Of a stretch of 39,071 nt of DNA, positions 7,989 to 16,044 are shown in pieces; within the stretch, counting starts at the first letter, position 1, and the number at the start of each line of letters is the position of its first letter. The translations under genes and the position numbers were made by a program. The stretch is from Clostridiales bacterium (lineage in GTDB: Bacteria > Bacillota > Clostridia > Lachnospirales > WQUN01). The stretch spans positions 1 through 39,071 of the forward strand of contig JAISWZ010000481.1 of assembly GCA_031270945.1 (NCBI GenBank), given 5' to 3'. The notes beneath the pieces are model-generated. The model was not told the DNA's origin, did not search any database, and worked only from the letters and a program-made list of their open reading frames with translations.

Positions 7989-10900
7989 TCAAGGCCGACT
8001 TATCGTAATCGAGTCCACCCAGCCGCTAGCCGGGAGGGACGTGTCTGCCGTCCCGAAATTTATCCCTATCCTTTGCATGTAAACAGCCTGCGGGGAAATG
8101 ATCCTCTGAAGCTTGAACCAGCGCCCCTTCATCGCAGAAGTGACTTCAAGGATGTTGTTCATGTTGCTGCCGCCAAACCAGCTGTCCCAGTTTCGGCCCC
8201 ATTGGTCGAATTGGTGGACGGAGCCCGCGTTTGACGAGTCGTCCAGATAGATCCAAGCGGTAAAGATGTCACCCGCTTGTACACTGTTTCCGCCGTTCAG
8301 GTCAAGAGACAAAGAATAGTTGGTTACTTTGTACCTGCTGTTCGTGTTGGCTGTTCCAGACAGCCTAAGCGATCCTGTCCCTTCGTGGGAGAAGCTGTCA
8401 TCTATCGAAACCGTACCGTTTCCATCTCCGTAAACCAGGCCGTCTGACGGGAAGCGCCATCCTCCAACCTCTCCGTCATCAAATGTCCAGCTCCGCACTA
8501 TCTCTCCTAAAGCAACTTCCCATTGAGCGTAAAGAGTCGAAGTTCCTGAAAGCGTCACTGACTCTCCCTGAGCGTATGGAGTTCCTGTCCCGTCAGCGCT
8601 GGTGTTCCAGCCGCCAAACACATGCCCGCTCTTGGAAAGCCCTCCAGGCCCATTTATAATAACCGAATTTCCTCCAACAAAAGTCTGGCTTTGAGGAACA
8701 GAGCCTGTCCCCCCATTTCCCCTGTAGGACAGAGTGTAGGTTGTCTGCCTTATCCACTTTGCGTACAAAGTCACGTTTCCTGTGAATGCCACGGTTTGCC
8801 CTTCGGCGTAGATTGTTCCAGTACCCGAAGAAGACGCGCTCCAGCCAGCGAACGCGTACCCGCTTCTAGTCAGCCCGCCAGGCCCGCTTATTGTTACGCT
8901 TGCCCCAGAGGCGAATGTCTGGCTTTGCGGAACTGTTCCTGTGCCTCCGCTGCTTTTGTAAGTCACTGTGTATGTTGTCACGGAAACGGCTGTCCACTTG
9001 GCGTAAAGCGTTGTGTTTGCAGTGAAAGTGGCCGTTGCTCCGGCGGAGTAGCTGGTGCCAGAGCCGTTAGCGCTTGTGTTCCAGCCTGCGAATATATATC
9101 CGCTTCTTGTTAAGCTTCCTGCGTTGCTTATTGTAACCGAACTGCCGGATACAAAGTTTTGCGTCGTAGGCGTAGCGCCGGATCCGCCGTTAGCGTTATA
9201 GGTCACTGTATACGAAGGAAGCGCTGTCCACTTGGCATACAAAGTCGTGTTTGCAGTGAAAGCGACCGACTGACCAGCAGTATAGCTGGTGCCAGATCCA
9301 TTAGCGCTTGTGTTCCAACCCGCGAATATATATCCGCTTCGGGTTAAGCTTCCGGCACCGCTTATGGTCATGGAAGAGCCAGATACAAAGCTTTGTGTCG
9401 TAGGAGCGATACCCGATCCGCCGTTAGCGTTATAGGTCACTGTATACGAAGGAAGCGCCGTCCACTTGGCATACAAAGTTGTGTTTGCAGTGAAAGCGAC
9501 CGACTGCCCAGCTGTATAGCTGGTTCCTGAGCCATTGGCGCTTGTGTTCCAGCCCGAGAAAGTATATCCGCTCCTGGTCAGGCTTCCTGCATTGCTTATT
9601 GTAACCGAATTGCCGGATACAAAGCTTTGCGCCGTTGGAGCAGTGCCGGATCCGCCGTTAGCGTTATAGGTCACTGTATACGTTGGAAGTGCTGTCCACT
9701 TGGCATACAAAGTCGTGTTTGCAGTGAAAGTAGCCGTCGCGCCAGCGGAGTAGCTGGTGCCAGACCCGTTAGCGCTTGTGTTCCATCCTGCAAATATATA
9801 TCCGCTCCTGGTCAGGCTTCCTGCATTGCTTATTGTAACCGAATTGCCGGATACAAAGCTTTGCGCCGTAGGCGCGGTGCCTGCTCCGCCGTTAGCGTTA
9901 TAGGTCACTGTATACGAAGGAAGAGCTGTCCACTTGGCGTAAAGAGTTGTGTTTGCAGTGAAAGCGACCGACTGCCCGGCAGTATAGCTGGTTCCAGAGC
10001 CGTTAGCGCTGGTGTTCCAGCCAGAGAAAGTATATCCGCTTCTTGTTAAGCTTCCTGCGTTGCTTATTGTAACCGAACTGCCGGATACAAAGCTTTGCGT
10101 CGTAGGCGTGGTGCCCGATCCGCCGTTAGCGTTATAGGTTACTGTATACGAAGGAAGCGCCGTCCACTTGGCATACAAAGTCGTGTTTGCAGTGAAAGCG
10201 ACCGACTGCCCGGCAGTATAGCTTGTGCCAGAGCTGTTAGCGCTTGTGTTCCATCCTGCAAATATATATCCACTCCTGGTCAGGCTTCCTGCTCCGCTTA
10301 TCGTTACAGAATTGCCAGATATAAAGCTTTGCGTCGTAGGCGCGGTGCCGGATCCGCCGTTAGCGTTATAGGTCACTGTATACGTTGGAAGTGCTGTCCA
10401 CTTGGCATACAAAGTCGTGTTTGCAGTGAAAGCGACCGACTGCCCGGCAGTATAGCTTGTGCCAGAGCTGTTAGCGCTTGTGTTCCAGCCCGCAAATATA
10501 TATCCGCTTCTTGTTAAGCCGCCAACACCGCTTATAGTCACGGAAGAGCCGGATACAAAGCTTTGCGCCATAGGCGCGGTGCCCGATCCGCCGTTAGCGT
10601 TATAGGTCACTGTATACGAAGGAAGCGCCGTCCACTTTGCATACAAAGTTGTGTTTGCAGTGAAAGCGACCGACTGCCCGGCAGTATAGCTGGTGCCAGA
10701 ACCATTAGCGCTTGTGTTCCAACCTGCAAATATATATCCGCTCCTGGTCAGGCTTCCTGCGGTGCTTATTGTAACGGAACTGCCAGATACAAAGCTTTGC
10801 GTCGTAGGCGCAGTGCCGGATCCGCCGTTAGCGTTATAGGTCACTGTATACGTTGGAAGTGCTGTCCACTTGGCATACAAAGTCGTGTTTGCAGTGAAAG

Positions 10901-12995
10901 CGACCGACTGCCCGGCAGTATAGCTGGTTCCAGAGCCATTGGCGCTTGTGTTCCAACCTGCGAATATATATCTGCTCCTTGTCAGGCTTCCAGCTCCACT
11001 TATTGTAACCGAACTGCCGGATACAAAGCTTTGCGCTGTAGGCGCAGTGCCTGATCCGCCATTAGCGTTATAGGTCAAAGTGAAAGTTGGGGTTTGATCC
11101 CATTGAGCGTAAAGGGTAACGCTTGAAGCGAAAGTTGCTGTCTGCCCAGGAGAATAAGAATCCCCGCTTCCATCAGCCTGAGTGTTCCAGCTTGCGAAGG
11201 AGAAGCCTGACTTGGCCAGATTTTCCGCGCCTTTGATCTCGACTTGCGCATTGGATGAGAAAGTTTGAGGTTCTGGCGCTGTTCCTGACGCTCCATTGGC
11301 GTCGTAGGAAAGCTCGAACAATTCAGAGCTGTCTCTGGGGATGGGGGTTACAGGAGGGATTCCCAGATAGCCTTCAGGATCTAGGACTGCGGCGTAAGCT
11401 GGCTTGGCTGTGAGATCGCCGTAAAGAACCGTAAGCCCTCGATCTGGGAGGCCATAGAGCACTTCGCCCCAGTTCCTGGAGTCATCAAAGCCCCATAAGG
11501 TGACTCGGTCGATGTAGTTTGAGTAAAGCTTGTAAGCTGCCATGAGCTCAGCGTACTTTGCCGCTTGGACATCATAGTCAACAGGCTGTCCGTCTTCCGG
11601 GGCGATGTTGAGCTCGCTTATGGCTATGTCAACCCCAGCGTTAATGAACTTGTCCATGGAGGCGATAACGTCATCCACGGAAACGCTGTAATAGTAGTGC
11701 GCTTGCATTCCCACGCCTTCGATGAGGTTTCTTTCGCTTCCAGTCTCCGCTTTGTACTTGGCGTTAAGCTCAGTGACCATTCCAGCGACAGCGTTGGCCT
11801 TGTCGCTTATGTTGAGGAAGTAGTCATTATAGTAAAGCTTTGCGTCAGGATCAGCGTTTTTGGCCGCGACAAACGCGTCATAGATAAAGTCGGCGCTCTT
11901 ATAGGACTTGTACCAAGGGGAGCTTGTGTCAATGGCATTTCTCCATCCGGTTCCGCCATAGTGCTCTCCAGTCCAGTTGAACGCTTCATTTACCACGTCC
12001 CAGGAATCAACCTTGCCCTTGAAATGGGTGGCGACTCTGGTTACATAAGAGGTGAGGGCGGATTTTCCGCCGCTTGAAAGAGCTGTTGGCGTAGACTCAT
12101 GCCAAATGAGCGTATGTCCGTGAAGCTTTAGGTTTTTAGCCAGTATGGCGTTAACAATGTCGTCAGAAGCGGCTTCGTTCTGGTAGAGGTACTCGGGCTT
12201 CATGGCGTTCTCGACTGTAGCCGCGTTATAGTTCGCTTGAAAGACCCTGCCCTTTGCTCCGCCCAGGTCATTGGCATAGTCTTCTGTAACTATGTTCCCA
12301 ATGGGGAAGAAGCTGGCGTAAGCGTCTTTCAAAGATGAGGCTTCAGGATCCGGCTCGCCTGGATCAGCCGTGTTTTTGACAATTGATATGTTTTTCAAAT
12401 AAAAAGTGATAGACGCGGGGTTTTCGGTGAATTGAAGGAATTGCATGAAAGCCCTGTTTGCCGCAGGGGCGCATTTGAACCTGGCGGAAACTGTTTTCCA
12501 CTGAGGAGCTTCCCCTTTGGGATATGCATACCCATTAAGAAGCTTGTACTGCGCTGTGCCATCAGTTGGAGCGGTCTCATAGCATTCCTGGACTCCTATT
12601 GTGGTGCCTCTGCTGGATGGATCGAAGTAGATGTCATAGCTGAAAGTGTAAGCGCCCCCAGCCTGAAGGTACTGGTTCGTGATTGTCTGATAGAGAACAA
12701 CGCTTGAATAGTCTTGGGTTGAAAGGGTCACTTTCAATGTGTCTCCAGCTGTAGTTCCTGAGACAGCGGAGAAGCTGCCATTGTTCCAGTTGCCAGCGGC
12801 AAGTGTTGCTCCGCTGTAAGCCTGGAGCCCTCCGAAAGCGGGAACGCCTCCAGAAGCCTGCGCCCTGAAGCTTGTCAAGCTAAGCTTTGTCTCCTGAGTT
12901 TGGGCCAGGAGCGAGAACGCTGGCACTGCCGCAACCATGGCTAGCAATGCCAAAAGGAGCAGGATGATTTTGCGTTTTGCAAGCAAGTTTTTCAT
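7989..12995 (-). CDS. secreted multidomain GH10 endo-beta-1,4-xylanase with 12 Flg_new repeats
   Basis: This is a 1668-residue exported enzyme. A signal peptide covers about residues 1-31. A beta-rich module at about 37-205 looks like a CBM4/9 carbohydrate-binding domain. The GH10 catalytic barrel spans about 220-540: HTLIWHE, the acid/base in WDVVNEAF (Glu337), the nucleophile in ISELNI (Glu461), and VTLWGFDD. Residues 560-1495 are twelve Listeria-Bacteroides (Flg_new) repeats of 78 residues, each with YNANGG, FAGWNTSA and TLYAKW motifs. A C-terminal beta-sandwich of about 170 residues, probably carbohydrate-binding, ends the protein. No LPXTG or SLH anchor is present. It should cleave xylan outside the cell, and the repeats probably hold it near the surface or act as spacers. 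The Shine-Dalgarno sequence is separated from ATG by a hairpin, listed separately. Confidence 0.95.
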   Translation of the reverse strand: MKNLLAKRKIILLLLALLAMVAAVPAFSLLAQTQETKLSLTSFRAQASGGVPAFGGLQAYSGATLAAGNWNNGSFSAVSGTTAGDTLKVTLSTQDYSSVVLYQTITNQYLQAGGAYTFSYDIYFDPSSRGTTIGVQECYETAPTDGTAQYKLLNGYAYPKGEAPQWKTVSARFKCAPAANRAFMQFLQFTENPASITFYLKNISIVKNTADPGEPDPEASSLKDAYASFFPIGNIVTEDYANDLGGAKGRVFQANYNAATVENAMKPEYLYQNEAASDDIVNAILAKNLKLHGHTLIWHESTPTALSSGGKSALTSYVTRVATHFKGKVDSWDVVNEAFNWTGEHYGGTGWRNAIDTSSPWYKSYKSADFIYDAFVAAKNADPDAKLYYNDYFLNISDKANAVAGMVTELNAKYKAETGSERNLIEGVGMQAHYYYSVSVDDVIASMDKFINAGVDIAISELNIAPEDGQPVDYDVQAAKYAELMAAYKLYSNYIDRVTLWGFDDSRNWGEVLYGLPDRGLTVLYGDLTAKPAYAAVLDPEGYLGIPPVTPIPRDSSELFELSYDANGASGTAPEPQTFSSNAQVEIKGAENLAKSGFSFASWNTQADGSGDSYSPGQTATFASSVTLYAQWDQTPTFTLTYNANGGSGTAPTAQSFVSGSSVTISGAGSLTRSRYIFAGWNTSANGSGTSYTAGQSVAFTANTTLYAKWTALPTYTVTYNANGGSGTAPTTQSFVSGSSVTISTAGSLTRSGYIFAGWNTSANGSGTSYTAGQSVAFTANTTLYAKWTALPSYTVTYNANGGSGTAPMAQSFVSGSSVTISGVGGLTRSGYIFAGWNTSANSSGTSYTAGQSVAFTANTTLYAKWTALPTYTVTYNANGGSGTAPTTQSFISGNSVTISGAGSLTRSGYIFAGWNTSANSSGTSYTAGQSVAFTANTTLYAKWTALPSYTVTYNANGGSGTTPTTQSFVSGSSVTISNAGSLTRSGYTFSGWNTSANGSGTSYTAGQSVAFTANTTLYAKWTALPSYTVTYNANGGAGTAPTAQSFVSGNSVTISNAGSLTRSGYIFAGWNTSANGSGTSYSAGATATFTANTTLYAKWTALPTYTVTYNANGGSGTAPTAQSFVSGNSVTISNAGSLTRSGYTFSGWNTSANGSGTSYTAGQSVAFTANTTLYAKWTALPSYTVTYNANGGSGIAPTTQSFVSGSSMTISGAGSLTRSGYIFAGWNTSANGSGTSYTAGQSVAFTANTTLYAKWTALPSYTVTYNANGGSGATPTTQNFVSGSSVTISNAGSLTRSGYIFAGWNTSANGSGTSYSAGATATFTANTTLYAKWTAVSVTTYTVTYKSSGGTGTVPQSQTFASGASVTISGPGGLTRSGYAFAGWSASSSGTGTIYAEGQTVAFTGNVTLYAKWIRQTTYTLSYRGNGGTGSVPQSQTFVGGNSVIINGPGGLSKSGHVFGGWNTSADGTGTPYAQGESVTLSGTSTLYAQWEVALGEIVRSWTFDDGEVGGWRFPSDGLVYGDGNGTVSIDDSFSHEGTGSLRLSGTANTNSRYKVTNYSLSLDLNGGNSVQAGDIFTAWIYLDDSSNAGSVHQFDQWGRNWDSWFGGSNMNNILEVTSAMKGRWFKLQRIISPQAVYMQRIGINFGTADTSLPASGWVDSITISRP
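8512..11318 (-). repeat. twelve tandem 234-bp repeats in the xylanase gene
   Basis: There are twelve consecutive units of about 234 bp (78 codons). Units 2-10, counted from the N-terminus, are near-identical; units 1, 11 and 12 are diverged. Two of the central units (7 and 10) carry the variant SAGATATF where the others have TAGQSVAF, which suggests block duplication or gene conversion within the array. Confidence 0.95.
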
Positions 12996-13026
12996 GTGTT
13001 CGCCGCAAGGCGTTGCGGCGCCTCCC
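12993..13026 (-). promoter_or_regulatory. SD-hairpin-ATG initiation region of the xylanase gene
   Basis: On the minus strand GGGAGG (13021-13026) is followed directly by an 8-bp perfect stem with a 4-nt loop (13001-13020), then AACAC and the ATG (12993-12995). The linear gap from SD to ATG is 25 nt, too long for normal initiation. If the hairpin forms, the gap becomes 5 nt. Confidence 0.65.
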
Positions 13027-13377
13027 TTCTTGATGCCAATGACAACTTAAGTCCATAAAAATCCAAACCGTACGCTCATTGGCATAGCAGGTCGCGGAAT
13101 AGGGCTTATCGGGAGAAAAAAGCTTTCTCAATCCTATTGGTTAAACCGTCGTCCGCGATAAACATTGGGGTAAAACCAGGCATGCGCAATTGCGTGTCTC
13201 TGAAGCTTCGACTGATGGGGTATGCGGCAGAAATCGATTCTTCACGAGACGCTTGCCAGCCTGGCGGGTTGCGCTTTGCCTCTGATCGAGCGCTGGGCAA
13301 AGCTCTATTTCACTGTTTATCGATACATTATAGCATTTTTTGACCACTGTGAAAAGAGGTTTAAGGAGGAAATTGTC
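13027..13377. other. intergenic region upstream of the xylanase gene
   Basis: No gene is supported here. It should hold the xylanase promoter on the minus strand. A weak TTGAGA 17 bp upstream of TAAGCC can be seen near 13.1 kb, but I do not regard it as convincing. Confidence 0.4.
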
Positions 13378-13470
13378 ATGATGGAATTTCCAGTTGAGCG
13401 TTTTCTGGGGCATGCAAGAAGAAAAAGGCTGAAATCAGGCGGGTTTTTTAAGATCTGCAGGGATATGTGA
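13378..13470 (+). CDS. possible 30-residue basic small protein
   Basis: This is a short reading frame starting ATGATG, with a strong AAGGAGGA (13363-13370) placed 7 nt upstream. The predicted product begins MMEFPVERF and contains a basic stretch HARRKRLK. I recognise no family. The only evidence is the good ribosome binding site in a gap between two minus-strand genes, so this could be a chance frame. It has no membrane segment. Confidence 0.3.
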   Translation: MMEFPVERFLGHARRKRLKSGGFFKICRDM

Positions 13471-13623
13471 AGAAACCGAGAACTATTGGATGGAAGCAAA
13501 TATCAAGCATTTTTCGACAGAAAAATTTATTAGCCTACAAGGGTAAGGGGCGCTGGAGGCAAGTTAAGCGGGTGAAAAGTTGCGCTTTTAGCTTGAAAGC
13601 AAAAACTTGGTTTTTTTAGGACA

Positions 13624-13653
13624 ACAAAAAAGGCCAGGCAACCGCCTGGCCTT
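13624..13653 (-). terminator. terminator of the GH36 gene
   Basis: A perfect 10-bp stem (13630-13639 with 13644-13653) with a 4-nt loop. Read on the minus strand it is followed by a run of T, about 35 bp after the alpha-galactosidase stop codon. Confidence 0.85.
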
Positions 13654-13688
13654 GCGAGCGAACTTTATGTGATCAAATTGGTTCGAAC

Positions 13689-15878
13689 TCAGGGATTATA
13701 TTTTCTTGGCGTTTCGAGGATGATCATCGTCGCGTCCTCGTTCATGGGGACTTTAAGTCCGGCCTCCATCAACTCAGCTCCGAATCGGACGCATGCCGAG
13801 CCGTCAAAGCTGTTGAAGAGATACTGCTTTCCCGGATCCAGGCCGCGCAAGCGCACACGGCGATCTGGGCCGTTCCTGTGGGGGCGTGTCTGGAAGAAGA
13901 AGGCGACAGCCTTTGCCTTGTCCTGGCGAACAGCTATCCAGGAAGCGTAGCCATCGGGGGCAAAGGGGCTCTCAAGCCTATGGAAGTCTCCGAATTGGAC
14001 AACCTCCCGGATCTTGCGGTAGGTTTTCACATATTCTTTTGACTGCTCTTTCTCTTCGTCTGAGAAGTTAGACAGATCCAGCTGGAAGCCAAAGTTGAAG
14101 CACATGGCAACCAGAGCGCGGAAATGGAGAGATTGGTTGAACTCATGCTTTCCGGTCTCGGTGCGGCCAATGTGCGCCACCATTGATGACGGCGGATACA
14201 CAATGGATGTCCCGTGCTGGATCTTGATCCTGTCGACCGGATCAGTGTTGTCGCTTGTCCAGGTTTGGGGCATGTAGTAGAGCATGCCGGGATCAAAGCG
14301 GCCTCCGCCTCCGCTGCAGCCTTCGAACAAGACGTCCGGGAAGGCTGACGTTATCTTTTCCATGACCTCGTAAACGCCAAGCATGTGCTTATGGGCATGG
14401 CCTAGGTATGCTGTCTCATTTATGTTGCGGTTGCAGTCCCACTTGACGTAGGTGATGTTGGCGGAATGCAGGATGTCTGTGACGCTGGATATCACCAGCT
14501 CACGAACCTCTGGCTTGGAGAAGTCCAAGACCAGCTGGTTGCGGCCCTCAGTGCGGGGGCGGCCTTCGGCATGTAGGCAGTAGTCCGGATGAGCTCTATA
14601 AAGGTCGCTGTCTGGAGAAACCATCTCAGGCTCAAACCACAAGCCGAACTGCAGACCCAAGCTGTTGGTGTTGTGTGCCAAGCCGCTGAGGCCATTTGGC
14701 AGCTTTTCTTTGTTCACAACCCAATCGCCAAGGGATGACAGATCGTTGTCGCGATGGCCGAACCAGCCGTCATCAAGCACAAGCAGCTCCAGCCCAATCT
14801 CCGCCCCGGCCTTTGCGATCTCAAGTATCTTTTTCTCGGTGAAATGCATTCCTGTCGCTTCCCAGTTGTTGATCAGCATGGGCCTTTGCTTGTCCTTGAA
14901 CTTGCCCCTGCAAAGACAGGATCTGTACAGGGGGTGATAGACAGCGCTTAAGCCGTCTAGACCTGAAGCAGAGTAAGCCAGCACAACCTCAGGAGTCTGG
15001 AATGTCCCGCCAGGCGCCAAAAGCCAATGAAAGTTGAAAGGGTTTATGCCCATTGCCACACGAGTCGAGCCGCCGCGCGAACCTTCAACAATGGCGCGGA
15101 AGTTGCCGCTGTAAACCAAGGAAAAGCCAAACGCCTCGCCAGAATGCTCCATGTTGGCTTCGTCTGTTCCGCGAAGCAAGGCTACAAAGGGGTTTTGCAT
15201 GTGGCTGGAATGGCCCCGCTTGCTCTCAATGGAGTACAGGCCGTTGGTCACTGGAACGACTTCAACATTGCGCTCCCTCATGTGGTCTCCATGCAGGTGC
15301 AATATCTTGTAGTCCAAGCCCCAGAGATCAATGCCCATTGAGCCTGGATTCAATATTTCCACAATTTCAGACCCGGAGTTTTTGTAGCGGATGCTTCTGG
15401 CTATCGCATCGCTTCCATCAAAGATGCTGTAGCTCAAAATGGCTCTCAAGCCTGTGCGCGGATCCTTTGTGATTATTTCAAGCGTCTGGCTTTCTCCCGG
15501 GTTTTCGGAGTACGTGGCTGGAAGGCCTTCAAGCTTTGGCTTGCCAGAGGACAAATGGTAGCCCTCGTAGCAGAACTCGCAGACAGTGGATCCGTCCGGG
15601 TTCACCGCGTGAAAGACCGGCTCCCTGTTGTCGCCTGTGCCGCAGCAAGCGAATTCCAGCGGCGTGTCTTCCAGGTATGCCGGGCTGCCGATTATATTTG
15701 TGGTGAACGACGGCCTCCTGGTTATTTCAGTGTCCACGAGGTGCGCCAGATTGGACGGCTCTGGCAAGCGGCGGCCCCAGTACAGGTGCGCCAGGTATTT
15801 TTCCTTGTGGACGCAAAAGATGTAGCTTGTCGTCTTTGTGTCCAGCCGGAAATAATTTTCTGTTGCTATGATTGGCAT
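13689..15878 (-). CDS. GH36 alpha-galactosidase
   Basis: This is a 729-residue enzyme without a signal peptide, so cytoplasmic. It has the usual length and order of GH36 family alpha-galactosidases: an N-terminal beta-sandwich, a TIM barrel with LINNWEATGMHFTE and LLVLDDGWFG, and a C-terminal beta domain. The nucleophile is in YVKWDCNRN (Asp481) and the acid/base in WTSDNTD (Asp543). CSGGGGRFD is also typical. It should release alpha-1,6-galactose from imported galactomannan or raffinose-type oligosaccharides. The ATG at 15878 has AAAGGAGAG 5 nt upstream; a further upstream in-frame ATG at 15965 would add 29 residues not seen in the family. It follows the GH95 gene on the same strand by 155 bp. 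Confidence 0.95.
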   Translation of the reverse strand: MPIIATENYFRLDTKTTSYIFCVHKEKYLAHLYWGRRLPEPSNLAHLVDTEITRRPSFTTNIIGSPAYLEDTPLEFACCGTGDNREPVFHAVNPDGSTVCEFCYEGYHLSSGKPKLEGLPATYSENPGESQTLEIITKDPRTGLRAILSYSIFDGSDAIARSIRYKNSGSEIVEILNPGSMGIDLWGLDYKILHLHGDHMRERNVEVVPVTNGLYSIESKRGHSSHMQNPFVALLRGTDEANMEHSGEAFGFSLVYSGNFRAIVEGSRGGSTRVAMGINPFNFHWLLAPGGTFQTPEVVLAYSASGLDGLSAVYHPLYRSCLCRGKFKDKQRPMLINNWEATGMHFTEKKILEIAKAGAEIGLELLVLDDGWFGHRDNDLSSLGDWVVNKEKLPNGLSGLAHNTNSLGLQFGLWFEPEMVSPDSDLYRAHPDYCLHAEGRPRTEGRNQLVLDFSKPEVRELVISSVTDILHSANITYVKWDCNRNINETAYLGHAHKHMLGVYEVMEKITSAFPDVLFEGCSGGGGRFDPGMLYYMPQTWTSDNTDPVDRIKIQHGTSIVYPPSSMVAHIGRTETGKHEFNQSLHFRALVAMCFNFGFQLDLSNFSDEEKEQSKEYVKTYRKIREVVQFGDFHRLESPFAPDGYASWIAVRQDKAKAVAFFFQTRPHRNGPDRRVRLRGLDPGKQYLFNSFDGSACVRFGAELMEAGLKVPMNEDATMIILETPRKYNP

Positions 15879-15959
15879 TTTGGCTCTCCTTTGGCGTTGC
15901 GCCAGGGAGCGGAAAGAGCTCTCTGGCGCTTGAAAAGCTTGGAGCATAAAGCTAATTAA

Positions 15960-15974
15960 GAGCATATCCCAAAT
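15960..15974 (-). repeat. single end of the GAGCATATCCC element
   Basis: GAGCATATCCCAAAT matches the terminal inverted repeat of the MITE-like family described at 18392-18491. No partner end is visible nearby, so this is a fragment. The tandem duplication at 15967 begins inside it. Confidence 0.5.
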
Positions 15975-16044
15975 GACTTATGGCTTTTTTGAACTCAGAA
16001 CCCAGTCCCAAATGACTTATGGCTTTTTTGAACTCAGAACTCAG
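15967..16044 (-). repeat. 39-bp tandem duplication at the 3' end of the GH95 gene
   Basis: Units 15967-16005 and 16006-16044 differ at one base. The second unit contains the GH95 stop codon and its last three codons plus part of a fourth; the first lies just downstream. Each unit contains a run of six T on the plus strand. Confidence 0.85.

Noticed and set aside
8622..11054. Series of plus-strand open frames of 60-163 residues opposite the xylanase repeats, rich in Arg, Ser and Cys
   Set aside because: They repeat with the same 234-bp period as the minus-strand repeats and are the antisense of that coding sequence. They have no ribosome sites or family likeness.
8512..11318. Could the regular array be a CRISPR?
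   Set aside because: The units are 234 bp with no short repeat-spacer structure and are fully explained by protein repeats. No cas genes are present.
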